This document shows, in pieces, positions 43,798-55,200 of a stretch of DNA of 64,000 nucleotides (its first letter is position 1; each line of letters begins with the position of its first letter). The stretch lies in assembly GCA_037783545.1 (NCBI GenBank), contig JBBELK010000481.1:248001-312000 (forward strand), written 5' to 3'. A program made the position numbers and the translations under genes. The notes beneath the pieces were generated by a model. The model was not told the DNA's origin, searched no databases, and saw only the letters and a program-made list of their open reading frames with translations. Source of the stretch: Henricia sp. BOLD:AAB3569. Its lineage: Eukaryota > Echinodermata > Asteroidea > Spinulosida > Echinasteridae.

Positions 43798-45335
43798 CCC
43801 AGCCCAGCCCAACCCTAAGCCATCCCAGCCCATCCCGAAGCTCCGGAGTCTAGCCCGAGACTGTCCCAGCCCAGCCCGATGCTACCCCAGCCCGTGCAGC
43901 TCGAAGCCATATATGTCCTGCCTGAAGCCACTCTAGCCCATCCCGATGCCATCCGGCCCAGCCCGATGCCATCCAGGCCCAGTCCGATGCCATCCGGCCC
44001 AGCCAAAGCCACCACAGCCCAGCCCCAAGCCACCCGCCCCAGCTGGAAGTTCAGCCCAGCCAGAAGCCACCCCGGCCCAACCCAAAACCACCCCGGCCCA
44101 ACCCGAAACCATCCCGGCCCAGCCCGAAGTCACCCCGAAGCCAGCCCAAAGCCACCCCAGACTGAAGCCACCCCAGCCGAGCCCAAAGCCACTCCAGCCC
44201 GGCCCCAAGCCACCCGACCCCAGCTGGAAGTTCAGCCCAGCCAGAAGCCACCCCGGCCCAACCCAAAGCAAGCCCGAATTAACCCCGGCCCAGCCCCAAG
44301 CTACCCCGGCCCAGCGCAAAGCTACCCCGGCCCAGCCCAACCCAAAACCTCCCCGGCTCAGCCCGAATCCACCTCAGCCTAGCGCGAGGCCATCCCGGCC
44401 CAGCCCGAAGTCACCCCGCGAAGCCAGCCCAAAGCCACCCCAGACTGAAGCCACCCCAGCCGAGCCTAAAGCCACTCCAGCCCGGCCCCAAGCCACCCGA
44501 CCCCAGCTGGAAGTTCAGCCCAGCCAGAAGCCACCCCGGCCCAACCCAAAGCAAGCCCGAATTAACCCCGGCCCAGCCCCAAGCTAACCCGGCCCAGCGC
44601 AAAGCTACCCCGGCCCAGCCCAACCCAAAACCTCCCCGGCTCAGCCCGAATCCACCTCAGCCTAGCGCGAGGCCATCCCGGCCCAGCCCGAAGTCACCCC
44701 GCGAAGCCAGTCCAAAGCCACCCCAGACTGAAGCCATCGCAGCCGAGCCCAAAGCCACCCCATCCCATCCCCAAGCCACCCGACCCCAGCTGGAAGTTCA
44801 GCCCAGCTGGAAGTTTATCCCAGCCGGAAGCCATCCCGGCCCAACCCAAAGCCAGCCCGAATCCACCCCGGCCCAGCCCCAAGCCACCCCGGCCCAGCCC
44901 CAAGCCACCTGACCCCAGCTGGAGGCTCAGCCCAGCCGGAATCCACCCCGGCCCAACCCACAGCCAGCACGAATCCACCCCGGCCCAGCCTGAAGCCACT
45001 CCGGCCCAGCCTGAAGCCAACCATCCCTATCCCCATCCCCATCCCATTCCGCCCCAGCCCCATCCCCATCCCCAGGCCCAGGCCAGCCCATCCCAGCCAC
45101 CACAGCCGCAGCACACCCCAGCACAGTTCAGCCCCCACTAGCCCCGGGCCCCGGCTCGGCTCAGCTCAGCCCAGCCCAGTCCGGCCCAAACCAGCCCCAG
45201 CCCAAATTCAGCCCAAGCCCAGCCCCAAGCCAACCAGCTAGCCAGCCCAGCGCCAGCAGCCAACCCAGCCCCCCAGCCCAGCCCAGCTAAGCTTGCCAGC
45301 CCAGCCCCAACCCGGCCCAACCCACCCCAATACAG
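43798..45335 (+). repeat. CCCAGCC-rich satellite (loop of foldback)
   Basis: About 1.5 kb of degenerate AGCCCGAAGCCACCCCGGCC units with a higher-order duplication of about 300 bases (44125-44395 resembles 44425-44715). Strong C-over-G strand bias. Both strands are open in several frames only because the repeat lacks stops. Confidence 0.85.
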
Positions 45336-45919
45336 TACAACAAGGCACTAATCGACAACCACTCTGAAAACGTTTCAAAACACTTCCGCTAGTCCAGTTG
45401 TACCTTCGATTCATACAGCAATGAATTATTTTCTTCTTCTAGTGGATAATTTTGCAGTTAAAGGCTTCAATTAAAGGGTTTTTATCCTGATTAAACCTGC
45501 GTGGGATGAGCTGACCTCCTGAATCGTACATCTCAAAAGCAGCTCTAGAAGTGCATTCATGCATAGTGGCGCACCCTGCCTTAGCGGCTCTTACATACGC
45601 TGATGCAGCCAGCCTTGCTACAAGACGTAATCATCCATGTTACTGACCAATAATTATAAATATTACGTATCCAACACCAGCAGTTAAAGACAAGTATAAC
45701 TAAGCACGGGCGTTCGAATTCTCTCTACCCCATTACCACTGGGGATTTATGACCGCCATCTTGAGATTGTGGCTTTTATCGTTTGTTGAAGGTTGGGTTG
45801 AAATTTTATTGATGTCAGTGAATTGCCTGACCATGAAAACCCTAGGGTAGACATTTAAATCATTGTTCTACACAAAATATTAAAGAAGTTACAGCCATTT
45901 CAGCGATTTAAGGCCAACG

Positions 45920-46480
45920 GCAGCCATCTTGGAATTGACCCAGATTTGAAATTGACCTCATCCTTATCACGTGACCCTGACCTCTCATAGTTTAAAACCT
46001 CAGAATTCCATTTAGCACCTCGGAAAACCATATAGTATCAACAGAACGATCTTTAAAATCGGCTGATGATGTACCTACACCTGACACTGCCTACAACTGG
46101 CACCTGTTAATTTTAATGGCGGCCATATTGGAAATGACCCAGATCCTCGGTCTAATCACGTGGCCCCGACCTCTCATCATTTTGAAAACCTCGGAATTGC
46201 ATTCGGCACAACGGAAAACCATAGTATAAACACCATGATGTTTAAAATCGGCTGAGGTACCTACACCTGACACTGCCTACACCTGACACCTGTTAATTTT
46301 TATGGCGGCCATATTGGAAATGACCCAGATCCTCATCCTAATCACGTGACCCTGACCTGTGATCAGTTTGAAAATCTCAGAATTGCATTTAGCACCACGG
46401 AAAACAATAATATCAACACCATGATCTTTAAAATCGGCTGATTAGTTGCCTACACCTTACATAGTTATATGCAATAAGGC
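45920..46480 (+). repeat. Three tandem ~180-bp units in right arm
   Basis: Each unit runs from GGCGGCCATATTGGAAATGA through ATCACGTGACCCTGACCT to TTTAAAATCGGCTGA and CTACACCTGACACTGCC. Not matched by three units in the left arm, so the expansion followed the foldback's formation. Confidence 0.8.
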
Positions 46481-47029
46481 TTAAACTGGCGGCCATTTTG
46501 AAATCCAAGATGGCCGCCCTCTGCAACATTTTTGAAATTGCCAACAATGTTTTTTGTGCTTCTGAGCACCCTTGTAATACATCTGGGTAGGTGAGACCTT
46601 CTAATCATTAAGTTCCCACGGGACACCACATGCTGCCTGACTATAGTTTGAGAACCACAGTTTTACAACCGTGGATGGTCCACGTTCGTTGAGGGCCCAC
46701 GGTTTGAATGTGTTTATTGCTATGAAGGTCTACGATTGGAGGCAAATACACACGCACACAAGTTGATTACGAGGTCATAAACATGCGCGTCAAGCGTCTG
46801 ACGCTCTGAATGCTCCGTGTGGTGTGAGTGGTGTGTGAAAAATGCTTACCACACAGAAAATTATACATGTAGGTGTCATTTTCAAGCAGGAGCTTATGAC
46901 GACAAGATGGGGTCACACAAGTTTTAAGCAAATTTGAATGATTATGATATTACAATAAATTGAAAATGTCGTAATTCGTGTGACCCCGGCCTAAGTTTAG
47001 AATAAGTAATAAGTAATTATATTTTTAGG

Positions 47030-47350
47030 GATTATAACCCAGGGACTGCCGAGGTGAATTAATTTGATACAAATGTGGATAAATCTCCATGATCGAGTTT
47101 GGGAAATCTGGATGCAGTGAAAAGCAACTTGGCTCCACCGGGATTCGAACCGCGGACCTTCTGCTTAACGTGCAGACGCCCTACCAATTGAGCTATGAAG
47201 CCAACTGGTGGTCTCGATTCACGTTAGTGCAGTTGTTCCTCACTGATTGGGATTGGCTATCACGTGAGCTATAGCAAGCCTTACAATGAGATAACCACCC
47301 CTCCCAGAGATCATTTAAGATACGCCCCAACTCTGCCCGGCTTTCCCCAA
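47030..47350 (-). mobile_element. tRNA-Asn-like SINE, full copy
   Basis: Minus strand: head with a complete cloverleaf at 47202-47130, then TTGCTTTTCACTGCATCC and ATACAAATGTGGATAAAT body. Upstream block CCCCAATCAGTGAGG type (47230-47350) is shared with the other copies. Confidence 0.85.
47130..47202 (-). tRNA. tRNA-Asn(GTT)-like cloverleaf inside SINE
   Basis: 73 bases. Acceptor GGCTTCA/TGGAGCC pairs with one wobble. D arm GCTC/GGGC, anticodon arm TCTGC-ACGTTAA-GCAGA (anticodon GTT, but C instead of T at position 33), T arm with GGTTCGAATCC. It recurs with the same 3' body elsewhere, so I regard it as the SINE promoter, not a gene. Confidence 0.4.
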
Positions 47351-47394
47351 TTATTAAGTGTGAATAAGTAATTATATTTTTTAGGGATTATAAC

Positions 47395-47525
47395 CCAGAA
47401 GGTATTTAAGCAGAAGGTCCGCGGTTCGAATCCCGGTGGAGCCAAGATGCTTTTCTCTGCATGCAGATTTCCAAAACTCGATCATGGACATTTGGCCACA
47501 TTTGTATCAAATGAACTTGTAGAAA
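47395..47525 (+). mobile_element. 5'-truncated SINE copy, inverted to neighbour
   Basis: AGCAGAAGGTCCGCGGTTCG, then the body CCAAAACTCGATCATGGACA, CACATTTGTATCAAAT. With 47030-47350 it forms an inverted pair. A direct repeat (AAGTAATTATATTTT...GGATTATAACCCAG) lies on both sides of the first copy. Confidence 0.8.
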
Positions 47526-48673
47526 GTTCTTCCACATTATATCTAATCTTGATTTCCATATATTTGACATAATAATTTACTCGAGCCAGATCCAAGTTTT
47601 TTGCATCCTGAGATCTCAGGGAATTTCCACTCTGCGACGTTACAATACCCTGAGGAAATTCCCAACGACGATCTTATTTACTCCGCAGCTTTTCAAATTA
47701 ATAACAGGGATGCATGCTGACGAATTAAATAGATTCCCCAGTATGCTTTAAATAGCAGCCAATCGCAGATGCAGACAACAGCCAGCATCACCGAGTACAT
47801 GTAGCACATGCATGCACGATACTTACAATCCGCGCGCGTTACATTTGAATGCCTGCAATGCACTGCCAAGTTTCCTGATTGGTCTAGATGAGGCGACAAG
47901 ATTTCTGTCTCTTGTTCCCCAGCGAAATGGGGCCGGTTACAACAGGGCCTCGGTACGCACGATCGGGGAGTGCATTAAAGGCCAGTGGATCATTTGCAAT
48001 GACCCCAAAAAGTAATCGACGAGTTTACAGGGGAAGTTCTGAAAGTAAAATAATTTTACCAGAAAATAATTTGTAAAGATGAAATTATTTAGATCGTTTG
48101 CAAACGATTTACTTATTTTTGGTTCGCATCTACGTGGTCCAAAATGCATGGGCGCTGTGTACTCCGTGTGCGTGTTCCAACGCGATGCATTTTTATGGAT
48201 CGCGCGCACACGCAGTATGTGCGCCACAGAGTGCATGACGCAAGCCACATAGTACCCGATCAACTTAGAACGATTATTTGAAACATCCCGCCAAGACCAG
48301 GAAAATGCATATGGATTTTCATGTTTTTTTAAAACGTGGTATATTTGACAAAGCTGAAATTTCTTCGGATGAGTTTGTTGATATCTTTCTTTTGATTTAT
48401 AATGGTTTTATTCGCAGAATCGCTAAAAAACAGATCATCTACAGGGCCTTTAAAGGGGCACTGTTTTAAGAGGATGAGTTTTTTGTGGATTGGCCCATTA
48501 GTTTTCAAAAGTGGCCATTGTTTTTGTTTTTTTAAAGGAATGTACAATTTTAGTTCACACATCTTTATTTCTCTTCGTTTTTACATGCTGATGACACAAG
48601 CACAGTAGAATTACTCCATGAAGTTTCCCTTAGGGATAATGGAACAAATATTTCTCTCGGTGTTGCAGGGTAG

Positions 48674-48793
48674 AAATGGAAGGAACATGCAAGATCACAC
48701 ATGCTGATACGGAGTCACCAACCAAAATACCGGAGAAAAAGGAATGGATTTGCAGAATTTCAATGTTTCCAAATTCCCGTCACGCAATATTAA
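48674..48793 (+). CDS. Candidate terminal exon of the 38.4-kb gene
   Basis: After GTTGCAGGGTAG an open frame KWKEHARSHMLIRSH ... to TAA 48791-48793 fits phase 0. The upstream AG (48668) would be the usual choice but gives a 12-residue tail, so the assignment is weak. Confidence 0.25.
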   Translation, partial: KWKEHARSHMLIRSHQPKYRRKRNGFAEFQCFQIPVTQY

Positions 48794-48819
48794 TCGCAAA
48801 GTGAAGCACTTTGTGGTAA

Positions 48820-48990
48820 CATGAGTCACATCACTGGTCATGAATGTGACAACAGGTTGTAACACGAGTAACATGTGTGTTATACCAGTAACATGAGTAA
48901 CAGTGCTGTTTGAGTAAATGATAGTACTGCATGGTCACATTTGTGACAACACGAGTCAGAACATGTGACACTGGTGATGTGAGTGGCAAC
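48820..48990 (+). repeat. Degenerate GTAACATGAGTCAC repeats
   Basis: Irregular tandem variants of GTAACATGAGTAACA and GTGACAACACGAGTCA. Too degenerate for a fixed period. From 47530 to 48660 no gene was recognised. Confidence 0.5.
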
Positions 48991-49072
48991 TTTGGTAACA
49001 AGAGTCACAACATTGATGTTGAATGAAAATGATGTTGAAAAAGAACAAGTTGGGAAAATTATTCCAACTTAA

Positions 49073-49380
49073 AGGGACACATCGGCATTGTTGGGCTCGA
49101 AATAGACACATACATGTACATTATTCTGAAGCGCTTTCCAGAGTAAATTAGATATTGAGCTCGTGCCAATGACGTCATTTTGGGAGTAAAACAATTCCGC
49201 GTCATTGTGGAAGCAATGTGCGTGCGCGTTGTGTGTGTCCATAGCGCGCTATGATGAGGCTCCCCGTTTATTGGTGAACTAATCCGCGTTACGCCCGCCA
49301 GAGACACACACAACGCGCACGCACATTGCTTCCACAATGACTCAGCATTATTTGACTCCCAAAATGGCATATATTCGCAC
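49073..49380. mobile_element. Family B end plus hairpin
   Basis: TTAA (49069-49072)|AGGGACACATCGGC begins a family B end. It runs into inverted arms GTCATTGTGGAAGCAATGTG (49200) and CACATTGCTTCCACAATGAC (49322), which enclose ACACACAACGCGCACGC-type sequence. Confidence 0.65.
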
Positions 49381-49734
49381 GTGTTCGAAAGGGGTCAATA
49401 TCCTGAAAAGGCGCGAGTTCGTATACGCGCGTGACATTGCACGACGCGTTTACGTAAGATGCGCCGGCCTTCAAATTCTGCAATCATAATGCGGAGAAAA
49501 TAAAAATTTAAGCAGTATTAAATTTTGTATACATGTTAATCAATTTACAAGGGCTGACTACCATGGTATTAAGTCCCCGTTTTCCATGCAGTATAGCCAT
49601 CCTAAACATGGACAGAGTTTTTTATTGCTTTCTCTAATTTATGCAGTGGCTGGTTTTTATCATGCACATCCTCAATCAAACATGGAGTTAACGCCTTTTG
49701 TAAACGCTGTAATCTATCTTGATTGAACATATGA

Positions 49735-50800
49735 ACTCAAAGGTATTCTGGACTTTTCCAGAAAATTTGTGTTATATTTTGGACTCGTGTATTATGCTGT
49801 CGAAAGGCAACATCAAACATTTTACTTTAATATTCACACCTTTTTGTAGATTTACACTATACAAGTAACACACAAAAACCTAAAGGGACACACCGGCTTA
49901 CTGTTTACATAATGTAGCAATCTAGCATCCTTGACAAAATATTTCGATGGTCGTTGTGAAAAAAAATTATCAAAATGTCACGTAATTAACTAGAAATGTT
50001 TAAAATTAACAAAAGAGACAAATGTTGGGCTATACGCTTTACATGCATAAATAAAGGTGGCGTTCGATATGGGTCGACACGTGTTTAACCTCGATTCCCC
50101 GCTTTCCCCGACTAATCACACCTTGCATGATCCCTCAGGTCAGCGCTGACTCGAGGAAGCACATCGAACGCAACGTTTTGGTGTCTTCAGCGCCCTCAAT
50201 AGGCCTATGCCGTTTTTTCTTCGGTTATTATTTATCGCCGCGAAGCAAAGACACGAAAATCTGAGAGATTCTCTCGTCCATATCAACACCTAAAAACCCT
50301 TTTTATGAAATCTGTTGGCAGATTTGTGTACATATTTGAAAATACGGATGTACATAGTGTTCGTAGGACATTATTTTCCAACAAGAAGAGAAACCAACCG
50401 CGAATAACAAAAGCAACTCTCACTTCGCGCTGGTTTCTACGGCTGGAAATACAACTAACTCACAAGACCACGTGACTTTTCGGAACCAGAATCTGGTTCC
50501 GAAAGGTCACGTGACCTTGAATTTTTCAAAAATTCTCAAAAACGGCCAAATTTGACGGCGTCTTTTCAGGATATATCTAATTTACTCTGGAAAGCGCTTC
50601 AGAATAATGTATGGTCTATTTCGAGCCCAACAAAGTCGGTGTGTCCCTTTTAAACAAAGGTATTCTAGACTTTTCAAGAACATTTGTGTAATATTTTGGA
50701 CTGGTGTATTATGCTCTCGAAAGGCAACACCTAACATTTTACTTTAATATTCACACCTTTTTGTAGATTTACACTAAACACACAAAAAAACTTAACAAAT
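49735..50800 (+). repeat. 145-base direct repeats flanking a TTAA element
   Basis: AAAGGTATTCTGGACTTTTC ... TTTTTGTAGATTTACACTA occurs at 49739-49880 and again, about 90 percent alike, at 50657-50800. The family B element 49884-50648 lies between them. Confidence 0.85.
49884..50648. mobile_element. TTAA MITE family B, copy 1
   Basis: Left AGGGACACACCGGC (preceded by CTAA, one change from TTAA), right GGTGTGTCCCT|TTTAA. 765 bases, alike to 59530-60277 throughout (TGGTCGTTGTGA, TTGGGCTATACGCTTTAC, TTCGAGCCCAACA). Confidence 0.82.
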
Positions 50801-50819
50801 TTGTAATGTTTCATGTTTT

Positions 50820-51010
50820 GCCATAGGAATGCACGAAAGACTTGTCCAGTATTCGGACAAAATGGGGGCGTGCGGCGCGGCGCTAAAATTGCCATTTTTT
50901 GTGAAGTTTGTATTCGCTTTTCAGTCTGTAATATTTCTTGTTCTTTGCATTAAAATAATTTACGAATTGTACTTGTTGAGCACAAGGTCTTTTGTTTCTT
51001 GGGTATCTTC
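50820..51010. mobile_element. Half copy of MITE family D
   Basis: Matches the right half of 62460-62846 (GAATGCACGAA, GACAAAATGG, TTTGCATTAAAATAATTTACGA, AGCACAAGGTCTTTTGTTTC). The left arm and TTAA are missing. Confidence 0.75.
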
Positions 51011-52085
51011 CCCGTAAGGACTTGCTAAACTGGTGGTTTGGTTCGAATCCCATGCAAAAACGGCCAAACTTTCTTTGAAATAAACTTACAAAGATGGGTG
51101 ATATTTTGGGATGGCTCAGTTGGTGTAGAGTGCTGCTACATGAAACTGGTGGCTCAGGTTCAAATCCTGAATTGTTCTTTAAAAATGTAAAAACAAAGAT
51201 GGGTGACATTTCGGGATGACAACAACATATACAATAGGGGCGTTCGAGACATTTACACCGGGGGAAGCCCCCAGGAGATGCAAAACGAACGACACAGGGT
51301 CTCGCCTCGAATTCTGGGAACACGTGGTCAAAGGTTGTTGCCAGGTGGGGCTTTATAAACGCCGTTATCCTTTGACGCAAGATGAAATATGAAGCCGGCG
51401 CCACGCAAAAATAGTAGCCCTAAAGTACCGAAATAAACTTCGTCAATGCCCACAGACATCTACTGATTCAGCAAAAATGTATTTACAGCCCTATTCCCTC
51501 CTATTTTGTGTCATAAATAAGTGTTTTTCTTCGTACTCACTTCGCGATTCCAAACTGTCCGCCATGTTTTACTACTCGCGGTTACTAGGTGACGTCATTA
51601 CACCTTGCTTTACACCACAGACCCGCTCGGGTAGTGGTGGCTGCCACCGGGGCAGACTCGTGTAGCACGTGATGGCTAAAAGAACGCTCCAGTGTAAGTC
51701 GTGTTACCCGGTGTCAGCATCTCGAACGCCCCTAATGTAGGGCCAAATAGCTCGGTTGAGTGCTGGTACGTGAAACTGGTGGCCCAGGTTTGAATCCCGA
51801 TTTGACTGAATTTTTCTTAAATTGAAATAAATTTACGATTTACAAAGATGGGTGACACCAACATATAGGGCCAAATAGCTCAGTTAGTGTAGAGTGCTGG
51901 TACGTGAAACTGGTGGCTCGGGTTCTAATCCCGATTTGACTGAATTATTTTTGAAAAAAATTACAACATACAGATTACAAAGATGGGTGACATTTCGGGA
52001 TGACGCCAACATAAGATCAGAGTGCTGGTATGTGACACTGGTGGCTCGGGTTCGAATCCCGATTTCACTAAATCGCATGTGCCCA
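51000..52085 (+). repeat. Tandem array of five tRNA-like repeats
   Basis: Units near 51003, 51110, 51745, 51868 and 52015 read AGCTCAGTTGGTGTAGAGTG, then CTGGT-ACGTGAA-ACTGG (His-like GTG loop), B box GGTTCGAATCCCGA and a tail ACAAAGATGGGTGACATTTC. Period about 110-140 bases apart from an insertion. No unit has a convincing full acceptor stem; probably a tandemised SINE. Confidence 0.75.
51237..51732. mobile_element. MITE inserted in the tRNA-like array
   Basis: Termini GGGGCGTTCGAGAC and inverted ATCTCGAACGCCCC, flanked by TA on both sides. 496 bases. Related TTCGA words near 50070 and 50160. Confidence 0.75.
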
Positions 52086-52122
52086 ATATGAACTAAATTA
52101 CAATAAACACAATAAGTTTATT

Positions 52123-52254
52123 CTATTTTTGTTCGACCACCTCCCACAAACTGGAGAGCGTGAATCCGTCTTTGAGTTTTTCAATAGCAAGGCCTAACTC
52201 TTCGCTGTAGACTGGTGGTCTGTCCTGCTGCTTATCACCATCCGCAAAATATGC
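52123..52254 (-). CDS. BBS5: BBS5 terminal exon
   Basis: 43 codons and [49 protein letters not shown] follows the stop directly (52122-52117), a possible poly(A) signal. Acceptor TTTCTTTTCTGCAG. Confidence 0.97.
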   Translation of the reverse strand, partial: AYFADGDKQQDRPPVYSEELGLAIEKLKDGFTLSSLWEVVEQK

Positions 52255-55200
52255 CTGCAGAAAAGAAATGCAATGAAACCAGTAGTCTTGGCCCAAGACT
52301 ACTCTAGTCGATATTGGTTTGTGTACGCGTTGGCCATATAGTGTGCCCTCTTGCAACACTAACGGACCAGTCTTTGCTCACTAGAGTAGTCTTGGGAATT
52401 TCTCCCGGAAGGTTTAACTTTTTCTTTGTTTTTGCCTAGGCTTTCCTAGGGAACCAATCAGCGAGTGACCCAAATACAGCAGAGCGTGGGAATGCAGCGA
52501 GCGACCCAAATACACCGCGTGCACGCGCTTCAAATGGTTTGAAAAATATAAGGCGGCTTACAAGAATCATCGAACATGACCGTTTTATCGTTGCTAATAT
52601 TTTCGGTGGCATAAGTTTCTTGGCAAATGTTTGCGAATATATTTACAAACATGTTTGCAAAGGCGTATGACATCGCAAAATACATTTGTTTATGAAGATA
52701 ATTGCGACATTGCAAATATTTGCAAAGATATCTGTGATATGCCATGTCCCTTGTGTGCCATCATAAAACCCTCTGCAGCTATTTACATAAAACGGTACCG
52801 CCCCCAATGCTGAACTTCCGGGAGAAATTCCCAAGACTACTCTAGTGAGCAAAGACTGGTCCTTTAGTGCTGCAAGAGGGCGCACTATATGGCCAACGCG
52901 TACACAAACCAATATCGACTAGAGTAGTCTTGGGCCAAGACTATGAAACCAGTCACTTGTGAGAAAACAATACTCAAGTGTGACGTCAGTTGCCATGGTA
53001 ACTGGGTCTAAACATTCACTGTTAATCTGAAACATGAGATTTTTCCAGAAAATGGATTTCATTCTAACCTCACAATCATATAAAATACCTCCCCAAAATA
53101 CTATCCATGGGAAGAAAACAGAAAATTTGCAATCTCCAATTTGGATGTGGAAGCAAAACAAAAAGTCAGTGTAATCACTTCACTGCTTTATGGAACGGAT
53201 AAATTAGTTTACAAAACATCGGTTGTTTTTTTTTACGATATCCTCGATTTATACGGATTGGGAACGCTAAATTTCAAAATGGCAATGAGAAAAATATGAC
53301 AAATGATATGGTATCAAAATCTTAACACCCAGGGGGGGGGGGGAGCTCAATAATTAATGTGATCTGGAAATACTCCTTTCAGCACATGGACTTAGTAACC
53401 TTGGCAAAGCATACGTGTAAATGGTGACATTTTCACATTGGTATTCTCTTAAACTATTCAACCCGGCGGTCTCTGGGTCCTAATCACTTATTAATACTTA
53501 ATAATTGGGGCAAGCCGGGCAGGGGTTTGGGGCGTATCTTAATTGATCTTTGGGAGGGGTGCATGGTTATCTCTCTGTAGGGCTTGCTAAGCTTACATGA
53601 TAGCCAATCCCAATCATCAGTGAGGAACGACTGCAATACCGTGATACGAAACCACCAGGGGCCAATTTCATGGCGTTGCTTAGCACGAAAATTTGCTAAG
53701 CACAGAATTGATTTGCTTTATAAAATGGATTACAAGCCAAAATTATACACCAACTTGTGTTCTTCGCAAGAGTAGAAGAATACCTTTCAATACACATCAC
53801 TTACGATTTTGGCTGGCAATCCATTTTTACAAAATAAAGCAAACAAATCCTGTGCTAAGCAAATTTTTGTGCTAAGCAACGCCATGAAATTGGCCCCAGT
53901 TGGTAGGGCGTCTGCACATTAAGCAGAATGTCCACGGTTCAAATCTCAGTGGAGCCAAGTTGCTTTTCACTGCATCCAGACTTCCAAAACTCATGGACAT
54001 TGGTCCAGATTTGTATCGAATTCATTCACCCCGGCATCCCTGGGTCATAATCCCTTAAAAATATCACTTATTCATACTTTTAAAAATATACGGGAGAGTC
54101 TTTCTCTCTGAAAAACACAAAACCGCCACAAATATGAAAATTTGATTAGTTTAACTCACGGCAAATGCATCCGATTGTTCATCATCATTCACAATATCCA
54201 CGTCGTCTTGCAGTGTGTCAACAGTCAACTCGTCCATCGATTGGGGTTGGTCTTCACTTTCAAACTCCACACCAAAGATCGGGCTGGCGCTGTAAACGCG
54301 GTGAAGGCTCTGTATCTCTTTGACCACTTCGTGGAGTTTCTCGGGAGGGTCGATGCGAAAACCTAGCACGTAGCTGCCACTCTGTTGACAAAAGGTAGAA
54401 CAAAAATTGTAAAGCCTGTGTGAAATCAAACCCCCTGTGTGAAATCGAACCCTCTGCCAACGCGAGACCAAAATCTTGGGGTATGATCCGGGACCAACTT
54501 GGTCCCGAGAGCGTTTACACTTAGTTTGTGATCTGGAGCTGATCCCGAGCTCGGTGTTCGACCCCCAGCTTGGGATCAAGTGTAAACAGGGTGTGTAAGG
54601 GGCATTGGGGCAGGGTATAAGGCCACTGGCCTTGGTTAATGTCAACGCCTGCCAATATACATTGTGGTGTCATACATGTACCTGAATTGAGGACTCCAGT
54701 ACAAGGGCAACACCGAACTTAGAATCGCGAACTCTGACACTCTTCTGCAGAAACAAACAAAAATACCAATTTCTACTACATGTATACACCCTCCAACTTT
54801 GGTCTAGTTAAACCTTCGGGACACTTGTGTGGTCCAGCAGATTTTTACCCAATAAGCTCAGTCAGGCTACCGACTTAAAGGTTTTGTGAAGTGAAAATTA
54901 TCACCCAGCTGTTTTTTTACAGAAATCAAAAGATCAAAGTGTTGCAGGCAAAGGGGCAAACTTAAATTTGTTTTCATTTCAGAAAAAAAGTGACCTTTTC
55001 TCTACTTCAAAATGTCTTGTCAGGCGAGGACGCTGTTTGTTGCTGGTCATGGAGGGAACACACAGTGGAAAAAACAATGAAAAAACATTACATTTCAAAC
55101 AGTAACAGTACCCCACTGATTCATTTTTGACCCAAACAACCTCGTTAGGATTGTTGCAAATGACATACTAAACAAACTCAGTAAACTTATATAGTTCATG

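Larger units (their letters stand above)
42969..46657. mobile_element. 3.7-kb foldback element
   Basis: Termini GGTTCTCAAACCTAGTAGTC and, inverted, GGTTCTCAAACTATAGTC, each followed by AGGCAGCATGTGGT. The arms (about 43000-43760 and 45545-46620) contain matching inverted blocks, such as GGCGGCCATCTTGGATTTCA / AAATCCAAGATGGCCGCC and GGGTGCGCCACTCTGCC / GTGGCGCACCCTGCC. The loop is a satellite. No transposase was seen. Confidence 0.85.
42394..46991. mobile_element. Large PIF/Harbinger-like non-autonomous element
   Basis: Termini GGCCGGGGTCACA and inverted TGTGACCCCGGCC flanked by TAA on both sides (42391-42393 and 46992-46994), as in PIF/Harbinger insertions. No transposase gene remains. It contains the hairpin array and the 3.7-kb foldback. 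Confidence 0.75.

Noticed and set aside
43526-45320. Proline- or glycine/tryptophan-rich proteins
   Set aside because: Products of the CCCAGCC satellite, open on both strands in many frames, with no splice or start context.
47130-47202. Functional tRNA-Asn gene
   Set aside because: C at position 33 and the same head attached to the same SINE body in several copies.
54151-54645. Single long minus open frame including extra N-terminal residues
   Set aside because: Only 54381-54160 is BBS5 exon; the upstream part is intron, as shown by the acceptor TTTTGTCAACAG.
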